Both the position numbers and the translations under genes were made by a program. Below are positions 1-5,931 of a stretch of 11,076 nucleotides of DNA, in pieces; the first letter of the stretch is position 1, and each line of letters begins with the position of its first letter. Below the pieces are notes generated by a model that was not told where the DNA came from, did no database searches, and saw only the letters and a list, made by a program, of their open reading frames with translations. This DNA comes from an uncultured Prevotella sp. (GTDB lineage Bacteria > Bacteroidota > Bacteroidia > Bacteroidales > Bacteroidaceae): NCBI GenBank assembly GCA_900556795.1, contig USQD01000043.1:1-11076 (forward strand), in the 5' to 3' direction.

Positions 1-183
1 CACGATTTAGTAACTGAACTACTTCAATATTCCTCACTCGCTTGCTTTATGCCGATTTGGCAACTTTGTGCAAATCTACTCATTCCCAACTGTTTACGTT
101 CCAACCTCTCTTATTCTCCTTTGGCTGCTTTAGAGCTTTATGTTAATAAGAGAAGAAAATCGCTATTATCTCAGAAAAAGTTG

Positions 184-191
184 TATCTTTG
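184..191 (+). promoter_or_regulatory. Bacteroidota-type -7 promoter box
   Basis: The octamer TATCTTTG fits the Bacteroidota primary-sigma -7 consensus TAnnTTTG and is followed by GCA, as is usual in Prevotella. It lies 35 nt before the start codon at 227, so a transcript starting a few bases downstream would have a leader of about 30 nt. No convincing TTG-type -33 box lies 19-21 nt upstream, so the call rests on the -7 box and its position. It would drive the two small membrane-protein genes that follow. Confidence 0.6.
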
Positions 192-226
192 CACAAGATT
201 TAATAACCAACATAAAAGAGATTCTT

Positions 227-436
227 ATGAGTGATTTTTTTAAACCATTAAGTAGCAGAAGCCCCAAGTGGTGGTTAATTGTTGCTATTTTAGTTATAGA
301 CGGATTGGTAGCGCAGATTTCTGCGACTACATGCACTTCTGTTGCTAGCATTATCGCAATAGCCGCATTGCTATTGCTACTTTCTCTGTTCGTATATTGT
401 CTGTATTTCAAGATTTTTTTAAATGGAAAAGAATAA
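227..436 (+). CDS. Small two-helix membrane protein, unknown function
   Basis: A 69-residue protein I do not recognise. A short polar N-terminus with SRSPKWW leads into a hydrophobic stretch at about residues 15-31 and a second, stronger one at about 39-64, and the protein ends in a lysine-containing tail. It is probably an inner-membrane hairpin protein. I chose the ATG at 227, not the in-frame ATG at 140, because the -7 box at 184-191 lies between them and the upstream extension is polar with no protein-like character. Its last 14 nt overlap the start of the next gene (ATG at 423), which points to translational coupling and a joint role. The threonine and cysteine residues between the helices (TTCTS) show no known motif. 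Existence as a gene is likely; function is unknown. Confidence 0.6.
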   Translation: MSDFFKPLSSRSPKWWLIVAILVIDGLVAQISATTCTSVASIIAIAALLLLLSLFVYCLYFKIFLNGKE

Positions 437-773
437 GAAAAAGTCTCTCTTTCAACATCTTTGCCATGCAAAATGTCCAGAGTGTGGAGAACAAGTGCCA
501 TTCAGTACCGTAAGAAAATACTTTCTGCACGGCACGTCTTACTATACAACCTGCCCTCATTGTGGTCTGCAAATTCATCCTGCAAAAGAGCCAGTCAAGA
601 CATATACATGTTTTTGTTTGGGCGGCATGTCTATCATGATTCCAATGTATTCGTATTGGTACTTCGTAGCATGGGATTTCATTCCAGCCTTACTTTTCGC
701 TCTTCCATTTGTTATAGCGATGGTTACTATCGTTGCTATTTTAATTATACGAAATATAAAATTTTCAAGTTAA
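423..773 (+). CDS. Zinc-ribbon membrane protein, unknown function
   Basis: A 116-residue protein with a lysine-rich start (MEKNKKKS), then two CxxC knuckles, CPEC at residues 18-21 and CPHC at 44-47, spaced as in a zinc ribbon. Further cysteines sit at 14, 63 and 65. Two hydrophobic segments follow at about residues 66-84 and 87-109. The layout (cytoplasmic zinc ribbon followed by a membrane hairpin) resembles DUF983-type and other short zinc-ribbon membrane proteins; I cannot assign the exact family. The gene overlaps the preceding small membrane-protein gene by 14 nt, so the two are probably made together and may form a complex. No enzyme motif is visible. A role in membrane assembly or metal-dependent regulation would be a guess. 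Confidence 0.75.
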   Translation: MEKNKKKSLFQHLCHAKCPECGEQVPFSTVRKYFLHGTSYYTTCPHCGLQIHPAKEPVKTYTCFCLGGMSIMIPMYSYWYFVAWDFIPALLFALPFVIAMVTIVAILIIRNIKFSS

Positions 774-855
774 TAAAGAGAAAGCTTATGCCATTGCTGT
801 GATATTGTCTTTTATCTTCGCCATATCAAGCACACTCCATGATAGTAGACTTGCC

Positions 856-868
856 ACGAATGATTCGT
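856..868. repeat. Short palindrome in the leader region of the two-component operon
   Basis: The 13-nt sequence ACGAATGATTCGT has 6-bp arms around a single central G. It lies in the 234-nt gap between the zinc-ribbon gene and the response-regulator gene, about 100 nt upstream of the predicted -7 box. The arms are too close for a stable RNA terminator, so if functional it is more likely a protein-binding site. Palindromes of this size also arise by chance in a gap this long, so confidence is low. Nothing else that looks coding was found in this gap. Confidence 0.25.
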
Positions 869-947
869 CCTAAAAATAATGAAGGAAAGAATACTTTGCT
901 GCCAGAGTTCACTATGTTATCTTTAAGTTAATCATCCCTTCTTTGCA

Positions 948-977
948 TTGTCGTTTCAAATAAAAGATGTATCTTTG
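948..977 (+). promoter_or_regulatory. Promoter of the two-component operon (-33/-7)
   Basis: TTG at 948-950 and TATCTTTG at 970-977 are separated by 19 nt, a good match to the Bacteroidota promoter arrangement (TTG-type -33 box, TAnnTTTG -7 box, spacer about 19-21). The start codon at 1008 lies 30 nt downstream of the -7 box, giving a leader of roughly 25 nt. No other promoter of this quality was seen before 3527, so this one probably serves all three genes of the unit. Confidence 0.7.
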
Positions 978-1007
978 CAATCGAAACATTGAAAACGAAA
1001 TACGATT

Positions 1008-1715
1008 ATGGCTGATACTAAGTTGCTCCTGGTAGAGGATGATGAAAACCTCGCCTATATGGAGAAAAGCTGCTTCGAGGATATCATCGGAGGATATGAG
1101 GTGAAAACCGCCGTTAACGGCAAGGAAGGACTGAAGGCGTGGAGAGACTTTCAGCCCGATGTCATCGTATCGGATATCGACATGCCTATCATGGACGGTA
1201 TCGAAATGGTGAAGAATATCCGAGAGGTGGATGGAGACACCATCATCCTTTTTACCACCGGCCTCACCGCACCCAAGGATTTGAAGGCAGGTTATGCCGC
1301 CGGAGCCAACAACTATATCAAGAAGCCTTTCATTCCCGAAGAACTTGACGCCCATATACATAGCCTCATCCAGCTGAAAGCCGGAAAGCGCAGCGAGAAT
1401 GCCAGCTGCCAGATCAAGCTGGGAAGATATACACTGGATGCCGACCACGCCACCCTGAAAGATACGCAGGAAGGCAGTGAGAAGATGCTTACCGCACGAG
1501 AGGCTAAGATCCTCGAACTGCTGGCGGTAAACAAGAACGAGGTGGTGCGCCGCGAAGCCGTTCTGAGCCGCTTCTGGGGCGTGGAAGACAAGGATTACTT
1601 CGCTTCCAGAAGCCTCGATGTTTTCATCAAGAAAATCCGCACGGCGCTGGAAGACGAGCCTGCCGTAGAACTGAAAACCATCAGAGGAGTGGGATTCAAG
1701 CTCATCGCAGAATAA
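1008..1715 (+). CDS. OmpR/PhoB-type response regulator
   Basis: A 235-residue DNA-binding response regulator. The receiver domain (about 4-122) has the acidic pair D11/D12, phospho-acceptor D56 within SDIDMP, the threonine switch at 83-84 (LFTTG) and conserved K106 in the KKPF motif, so it should be phosphorylatable. The C-terminal half (about 135-233) is an OmpR-type winged helix, with LTAREAKILELL as its early helix, SLDVFIKKIRTAL as recognition helix and IRGVGFKL as the final wing. Length is normal for the family. It is the first gene of a unit with a membrane protein and a histidine kinase; the cognate kinase is almost certainly the one at 2571-3527. It resembles Bacteroides RprY in overall design, but the receiver is divergent enough that I give no symbol. 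Targets are unknown; autoregulation of the operon would be typical. Confidence 0.93.
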   Translation: MADTKLLLVEDDENLAYMEKSCFEDIIGGYEVKTAVNGKEGLKAWRDFQPDVIVSDIDMPIMDGIEMVKNIREVDGDTIILFTTGLTAPKDLKAGYAAGANNYIKKPFIPEELDAHIHSLIQLKAGKRSENASCQIKLGRYTLDADHATLKDTQEGSEKMLTAREAKILELLAVNKNEVVRREAVLSRFWGVEDKDYFASRSLDVFIKKIRTALEDEPAVELKTIRGVGFKLIAE

Positions 1716-1789
1716 ACATCCCCCACCCCCTCATAACATCATACGAGAATCGAATTAGAATAAAGAAAAAAGACAGAAAAGACATCATT

Positions 1790-2584
1790 ATGCTGAAAGC
1801 GATATTATACTACATACTGTTCCTGGCAGAATATCTCATCACCATCTTTCTGGGAGGATTCCTGGTGGGATTCTACATGTCACTGAACATCCCTTCGGGC
1901 TCCCACAACCAGCAGATAGGAGCCCTGGAGGAATCCATCTATCCGTTTATGTTAGTCATCGGATTTCTGGGCATACTCATCGTATGGTTCACCTTCGGAC
2001 ATTACAAATTCTCCAGGTTCTCGCTTGGAAAGGTGATTCCTGCAGCCAAATGGAAGGCGATGACCATTTGCACCATGCCGATTCTGGGCTTCACCATGGT
2101 CTTCTATTCCATCATGAACCTATTCCATCTCGACTTCCTTCCCAAGCAGATGATGGAGATAAGCTATCTCGGCTTCCTGCCTTACAATATCATCGGATCG
2201 TTTATATCTGCCTACATCTTCTTCGGCGCCATTCAGGAGGAACTGATCCGCTGCGGCAAGAAGAGTTGGGTGCAGCTGCTCACGCTCTCGATCATGATGC
2301 TGCCTGCATGCATGATGTCGGTAACAACCAGTGGTGATATCAATGTAGATCTGACCGTGCAAAGTTTTATCACCCTCTGCTACTGCAGCTGGATATACGG
2401 CAAGACGCGCAGCACCATCATTCTCATCGTGCTCTATTTCGTATCCAATCTGGTTCCCTTCCATTTTGAATCGAAAGTGCTCGGCATATTGCTCCTGATA
2501 GCCGGTACGGCATTAACCATAGGCGGATTCGCTGCCCTGAGCAGGAAACTGCCTGAAATGCTTGTGAAAGATGAAAACGAATAG
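1790..2584 (+). CDS. Polytopic membrane protein, CPBP-like with altered active site
   Basis: A 264-residue inner-membrane protein with about seven or eight hydrophobic segments (roughly 5-30, 50-70, 91-112, 127-148, 160-178, 190-203, 207-223, 228-250). The second half resembles CPBP (Rce1-like, PF02517) intramembrane proteases: an EE pair at 150-151 after a hydrophobic helix, and a C-terminal stretch (SWIYGKTRSTIILIVLYFVSN) like the usual G-x-tgs-hydrophobic-HxxxN end. The catalytic pattern is not intact: the first motif reads EELIR, not EExxxR, no His follows in the next helix, and the last His is Tyr216 with Asn220 retained. It is therefore probably not a protease. It lies 74 nt after the regulator gene with no terminator between, and overlaps the kinase start by 14 nt, so a role in signalling with that pair is likely. 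The family call is tentative; gene existence is secure. Confidence 0.75.
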   Translation: MLKAILYYILFLAEYLITIFLGGFLVGFYMSLNIPSGSHNQQIGALEESIYPFMLVIGFLGILIVWFTFGHYKFSRFSLGKVIPAAKWKAMTICTMPILGFTMVFYSIMNLFHLDFLPKQMMEISYLGFLPYNIIGSFISAYIFFGAIQEELIRCGKKSWVQLLTLSIMMLPACMMSVTTSGDINVDLTVQSFITLCYCSWIYGKTRSTIILIVLYFVSNLVPFHFESKVLGILLLIAGTALTIGGFAALSRKLPEMLVKDENE

Positions 2585-3527
2585 AGCCAAGGCACTCAGC
2601 ACCACGGCTCTGATAGCCGTGCTCTGCATGCAGCTGTTCTGGATATGGAACTCTTTCGAGATGACCGTTCACCAGATGGGATTTGAAACGCCCTGGAACC
2701 TGGCACCGGATGTCAGGGCACAGGCCCTGCTCGCTGCCTTCTACGAAAGCAAGTTCACGGTTCTCACCTCGCTCCTTACCACGGTGGTAATCATCCTGAG
2801 CCTCATCGAGCAGATCAACTACATCGATGAGCAGGAAAGGGTGCGACTGCTGCGCGAGGACTTCTCCTATGCAATGGTTCACGACATGAAGTCGCCGCTC
2901 ACCTCCATCATCATGGGAACCAAGTATCTGCACAGCGGCGTACTGGAGAAGAAGCCGGAAATGAAGGAGAAATATTTCTGCATCGTAGAAGACGAGGCGC
3001 AGCATCTGCTTGCCCTCATCAACCGCCTGCTCACCATCTCGAAACTGGAGCACGGCAAGCTGCATATTCAGAAGGCGGAAGTAAATTTGGAAACGATGAT
3101 AGAGGATGTGGTGGATAAATACAAGGCGAAATCAGCGAAACCAATCCATATCATCACCCGGTTTGGAGCCACCTCTGCCCTAGCCGACGAGGAATATCTG
3201 AAGGAGGCGATCAGCAATCTGGTGGATAACGCCACCAAATACTCGAAGGAGGAAATCAACATTGAGATTTCCACCCTGGAGGATGACAGAAACGTGTATA
3301 TCAAGGTTTTTGATGAGGGTATCGGCATAGCCAAGAGCGAACTGAAGACCATCTTCAACCGCTTTGAGCGCGCCGCTGAGCACGAAAAGGATGCCCGCAA
3401 GACCCGTGGCGGCTTCGGCATCGGTCTGAACTACGTGCTGCAGGTAATCAACGCCCATAGTGGCAAGATAAGTGTGAAGAGCGAGAAAGACAAGTGGTCG
3501 GAATTCACCATCTCGCTGCCGAAATAA
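2571..3527 (+). CDS. Sensor histidine kinase (HisKA/HATPase), short sensor
   Basis: A 318-residue membrane histidine kinase. TM1 is at about 9-28 and TM2 at about 63-82, leaving only about 34 residues outside the membrane, too few for a folded sensor domain. The dimerisation domain carries phospho-acceptor H104 in MVHDMKSPL. The ATP-binding domain has the N box at 216-220 (NLVDN), G1 box at 248-253 (DEGIGI), F box at 262-267 (FNRFER) and G2 box at 280-286 (GGFGIGL), so all catalytic elements are present. There is no HAMP or PAS domain; a short helix (83-96) joins TM2 to the kinase core. The start overlaps the end of the CPBP-like gene by 14 nt, implying coupled translation. The partner regulator is the first gene of the unit. 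The stimulus is unknown, and may reach it through the membrane protein. Confidence 0.95.
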   Translation: MKTNRAKALSTTALIAVLCMQLFWIWNSFEMTVHQMGFETPWNLAPDVRAQALLAAFYESKFTVLTSLLTTVVIILSLIEQINYIDEQERVRLLREDFSYAMVHDMKSPLTSIIMGTKYLHSGVLEKKPEMKEKYFCIVEDEAQHLLALINRLLTISKLEHGKLHIQKAEVNLETMIEDVVDKYKAKSAKPIHIITRFGATSALADEEYLKEAISNLVDNATKYSKEEINIEISTLEDDRNVYIKVFDEGIGIAKSELKTIFNRFERAAEHEKDARKTRGGFGIGLNYVLQVINAHSGKISVKSEKDKWSEFTISLPK

Positions 3528-3569
3528 TCAGACAGCAGCTTATCTGTGGCTTATCTTATTATAATCACC

Positions 3570-4700
3570 CTATATTTTTTCTCTTAAACTTAATTTCAGG
3601 AACTTATCGCATAGCTGATATACGCCCTCATCCTGCGTGATAAAATCTCTTTCGAGCAAGGTCTTCACGGCTCCCTGCACAGTGCTGGCACCCAGACGAT
3701 ATTTATGCAGGAACTCCTGCGACATCAGCGAGGAAGGGTTCTCCTCTCTGGCTATGGCGATGAGCACCTGCTTCTGCTTGCTGGTAAGCTGGAACAGCAA
3801 AGCCTGATAGGCAAAGCGATGCTGCAAAAGAATGCTCTCTATGCAATATTCCACATCCTCTTTTCCCAGAACCCTGGAATCTGAAATCGAAGTATAGAGC
3901 ATGTTGAGCACATACTGAATATACCAGGTAATGCCATCAAAATGATGATAAAGATAGGAGAACGCTTCCGCAGAAATCTCCTTGTTGATCTTAGACAGAT
4001 GATGGTTGGCAAACTCCAGATAGGTCTGTTCGTTGATAGCCTCCAATCCCATGATGCTCGAACTGTGATAGAAAGGACGTGACCTGGAGGTAAACATCAG
4101 TGCCATCATGTGGTGCTTGGAACCAGAGAAGATGAAGTGGGCGTTATGACAGTTCTGGATGCGCTTTCGCAAAGTAGCCTCCACCGTTTTCTCAGGATAA
4201 CCGGCAATGGTCTGGAATTCATCAATGGCTATCAGGCAAGGCTTATCTGCCTGGGAAAGATAGGCAAAGATCTCATCCAGCGTAATATCAGGCGACTGAA
4301 TATCTCCGATGCCCACGCTCCATTCCGGATTTCCGTTGATATCGAAAGAAATAGTAGATTTCAACGACTGAAGCATATTCAGAAAGAACTCCCACACCTT
4401 TCTGCCCTTGGGTTTCAATGCAGCAAGAATCCCCTTGCCCAAAGCATAAACAAACTCTCTGAGATTTTTGGTATCGTAAATATCAATATAGATGCAATGA
4501 TACTGCTCCCGGATTTCCTTCTGATAGAAACAATGATAAATCAACCCCGACTTTCCCAATCGTCGTGGTGCTATCAATGCCACATTGCATCGGTTGGTTA
4601 GATGCCGTGTAAGCAAGGCGGTTTCTTCTACCCTATCGCAGAAGAAATCTGGGGATAAATACCCTTCTATGAGAAACGGATTAGTCTGTACCATAAGCAT
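3570..4700 (-). CDS. AAA+ ATPase of archaeal-type (PF01637-like) family with C-terminal winged helix
   Basis: A 376-residue cytoplasmic P-loop ATPase. The N-terminus (NPFLIEGYLSPDFFCDRVEE) is the typical opening of this Bacteroidota family. Walker A is at about 44-51 (APRRLGKS), Walker B at about 156-161 (LIAIDE) followed by FQ, and a sensor-1-like strand with SGS at 192-194. The last 75 residues or so form a winged-helix-like domain (LTSKQKQVLIAI, then a helix pair ending in KTLLERDFI), so nucleic-acid or protein contact is possible. The start may be M1 at 4700 or M3 at 4694; both precede the conserved NPF. It is convergent with the kinase gene (42 nt apart, no clear terminator) and divergent from the reductase. 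The family is often present in many copies per Bacteroidota genome; its biological role is not established, and no toxin or nuclease partner is next to it here. Confidence 0.88.
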   Translation of the reverse strand: MLMVQTNPFLIEGYLSPDFFCDRVEETALLTRHLTNRCNVALIAPRRLGKSGLIYHCFYQKEIREQYHCIYIDIYDTKNLREFVYALGKGILAALKPKGRKVWEFFLNMLQSLKSTISFDINGNPEWSVGIGDIQSPDITLDEIFAYLSQADKPCLIAIDEFQTIAGYPEKTVEATLRKRIQNCHNAHFIFSGSKHHMMALMFTSRSRPFYHSSSIMGLEAINEQTYLEFANHHLSKINKEISAEAFSYLYHHFDGITWYIQYVLNMLYTSISDSRVLGKEDVEYCIESILLQHRFAYQALLFQLTSKQKQVLIAIAREENPSSLMSQEFLHKYRLGASTVQGAVKTLLERDFITQDEGVYQLCDKFLKLSLREKI

Positions 4701-4745
4701 TTACTGAATTATGAATTTTACGTAACGAAGATTTCATAATCTCCG

Positions 4746-4780
4746 GATGCACAGATACATATTATATTTGAAACCCGCAA
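4746..4780 (-). promoter_or_regulatory. Proximal promoter of the ATPase gene
   Basis: On the minus strand, TTG at 4780-4778 and TATCTGTG at 4757-4750 are 20 nt apart. This fits the Bacteroidota pattern with one departure from the -7 consensus TAnnTTTG. The start codon at 4700 lies about 50 nt downstream of the -7 box. The box and its flank (ATCTGTGCATC on the minus strand) recur in nearly identical form at 4804-4814, where they are part of a second possible -7 box. Confidence 0.5.
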
Positions 4781-4803
4781 GTTTTTTGGGGGAAAATCTA
4801 AAA

Positions 4804-4817
4804 GATGCACAAATGTA
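4804..4817 (-). promoter_or_regulatory. Possible distal -7 box of the ATPase gene, overlapping the palindrome
   Basis: On the minus strand 4817-4810 read TACATTTG, an exact match to TAnnTTTG, continuing into TGCATC as in the proximal box. No good TTG-type -33 box lies 19-21 nt upstream, where the palindrome sits instead. If used, this start would be blocked by anything bound to the palindrome. The call is weaker than the proximal promoter because only the -7 half is present. Confidence 0.3.
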
Positions 4818-4849
4818 AACCGCCATTTATATAAATGACGGTTTACATT
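4812..4849. repeat. 38-nt near-perfect palindrome between divergent genes
   Basis: Two 19-nt arms, the left being AATGTAAACCGCCATTTAT, meet with no spacer. The only mismatch is C4823 against A4838. In RNA from the minus strand this pair would be a G-U wobble; from the plus strand it is C-A. The palindrome has a GC-rich part (ACCGCC / GACGGT) inside AT-rich ends. It lies between the ATPase gene and the reductase gene, its centre about 74-76 nt from each outward -7 box (4757 and 4906). It may be a regulator-binding site, a cruciform-forming element, or a dispersed palindrome that travels with this ATPase family. No T run follows on either strand, so it is not a standard terminator. Confidence 0.85.
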
Positions 4850-4905
4850 ATGAAGTTTTACACATTTTTAAGAGCCACTTTCCACCCATTTCTAAAAAAA
4901 AGCAA

Positions 4906-4913
4906 TACCTTTG
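4906..4913 (+). promoter_or_regulatory. -7 promoter box of the aldo/keto reductase gene
   Basis: TACCTTTG matches TAnnTTTG exactly and is followed by CTGC. It is 41 nt before the start codon at 4954. The region 19-21 nt upstream has no TTG, so the -33 half is weak and the promoter may need an activator. An A run at 4894-4901 lies just upstream. A short purine stretch (AGGA, 4947-4950) precedes the ATG. Confidence 0.55.
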
Positions 4914-4953
4914 CTGCTGAACAAGATATTCAAACATAAAATAAATAGGAATT

Positions 4954-5922
4954 ATGGACTTAAAAGGAATCTACACAGCCGATGCCAATCGCTATGGCGA
5001 TGCAGAGGCGCTTTACAAGAGATGCGGCAAGAGCGGAGTCTTGCTGCCTAAGATTAGTCTGGGATTCTGGCACAACTTCGGAGGAGTGGATCCTTACGAA
5101 AGAAGCCGTGCCATCACCCATTATGCCTTCGACCACGGAATCACCCACTTCGACCTTGCCAACAACTATGGTCCTCCATACGGAAGTGCTGAGGAAACCA
5201 TGGGCAGACTGATGAAGGATGATTTCCTGCCTTATCGCGACGAACTCTTCATTTCTACCAAGGCGGGATATGATATGTGGGAAGGTCCTTACGGCAACTG
5301 GGGCTCTCGCAAGTATCTGATGGCGAGCCTCGACCAGAGTCTCAAGCGCATGAATCTGGACTATGTAGACCTCTTCTACAGTCATCGCTACGACCCGAAT
5401 ACCCCACTCGAGGAAACCCTCCAGGCTATGGTAGACATCGTGAAGCAGGGCAAGGCACTCTATCTCGGCATCAGCCGATGGCCACTGGAAGCCCTGAAGT
5501 TTGCCGATAAATATCTCAAGGAGCGCGACTGTCCGCTGCTCATCTTCCAGGACCGACTCAACATGCTCGACCGTGCGCCACAGGAGAACGGAACCCTCGA
5601 CTACTGTCACGAGAACGGCATCGGATTCATCTCGTTCTCGCCTTTGGCACAAGGTCTCCTCACCGACCGCTATCTCAACGGCATCCCATCGGATAGCCGT
5701 ATGGCAAAGGAGCATTTCCTGAAGCACAGCGCCCTGACTCCGGAACTCCTGGAGCAGCTGAAGCAATGGAATGCAGAAGCTGGCGAACGAGGCGAAACCC
5801 TTGCCGAGATGGCACTAGCCTGGATATTGCAGCAGAAAGGCGTTACCAGCGTATTGGTAGGTGCCAGCTCAACAGCCCAGCTGGAAAAGAACATGAAGTG
5901 TGTTCATGCCATGGCTTTTTAA
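4954..5922 (+). CDS. yghZ: YghZ-type aldo/keto reductase, C-terminus short
   Basis: A 322-residue NADPH-dependent cytoplasmic aldo/keto reductase, close in sequence style to E. coli YghZ (L-glyceraldehyde 3-phosphate reductase; also acts on methylglyoxal) and related to Kv-beta subunits. Shared stretches include RCGKSG (23-28), HNFGG (40-44), GITHFDLANNYGPP (62-75) and ISTKAGYDMW (100-109). The catalytic tetrad is complete: D67, Y72, K103 and H144 (YSHR). Cofactor-binding segments SPLAQGLLT (229-237) and GASSTAQLEKN (303-313) are present. The protein stops at KCVHAMAF, about 25 residues before the usual end of YghZ, and no reading frame beyond the stop restores the missing tail. It stands alone, with its own -7 box and divergent from the ATPase. 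A role in detoxifying reactive aldehydes from sugar breakdown fits the family; the true substrate cannot be read from sequence. Confidence 0.9.
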   Translation: MDLKGIYTADANRYGDAEALYKRCGKSGVLLPKISLGFWHNFGGVDPYERSRAITHYAFDHGITHFDLANNYGPPYGSAEETMGRLMKDDFLPYRDELFISTKAGYDMWEGPYGNWGSRKYLMASLDQSLKRMNLDYVDLFYSHRYDPNTPLEETLQAMVDIVKQGKALYLGISRWPLEALKFADKYLKERDCPLLIFQDRLNMLDRAPQENGTLDYCHENGIGFISFSPLAQGLLTDRYLNGIPSDSRMAKEHFLKHSALTPELLEQLKQWNAEAGERGETLAEMALAWILQQKGVTSVLVGASSTAQLEKNMKCVHAMAF

Positions 5923-5931
5923 TTCAACGGC

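Noticed and set aside
1..234. A plus-strand frame open from the first base to 234, including a 61-codon stretch from ATG 49
   Set aside because: The translation is not protein-like in composition, it runs through the -7 box at 184-191 and into the start of the gene at 227, and I recognise no domain. A chance open frame is more likely than the tail of a real gene. The rest of 1-226 shows only a weak inverted repeat (GATTTG/CAAATC at 54-76).
757..840. A short plus-strand frame after the zinc-ribbon gene reading as a hydrophobic peptide (AVILSFIFAISS)
   Set aside because: There is no ATG, only a GTG with no leader signal, and about 25 codons to the stop. It might be a decayed remnant but cannot be supported.
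2424..3065. A 213-codon minus-strand open frame across the CPBP-like and kinase genes
   Set aside because: It is antisense to two real overlapping genes with no recognisable protein features.
3528..3569. Possible bidirectional terminator between the kinase and ATPase genes
   Set aside because: Only a 4-bp stem (ACAG/CTGT) and a repeated CTTATC are visible. The T-rich stretch is not placed directly after a stem, so no terminator is called.
4110..4601. A 163-codon plus-strand open frame inside the ATPase gene
   Set aside because: It is a shadow of the ATPase gene, whose Walker motifs fix the true frame.
4960..5766. A 268-codon minus-strand open frame opposite the aldo/keto reductase
   Set aside because: It lies wholly antisense to a well-supported enzyme gene and has no domain or promoter. 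Codon bias of the sense gene keeps the opposite frame open.
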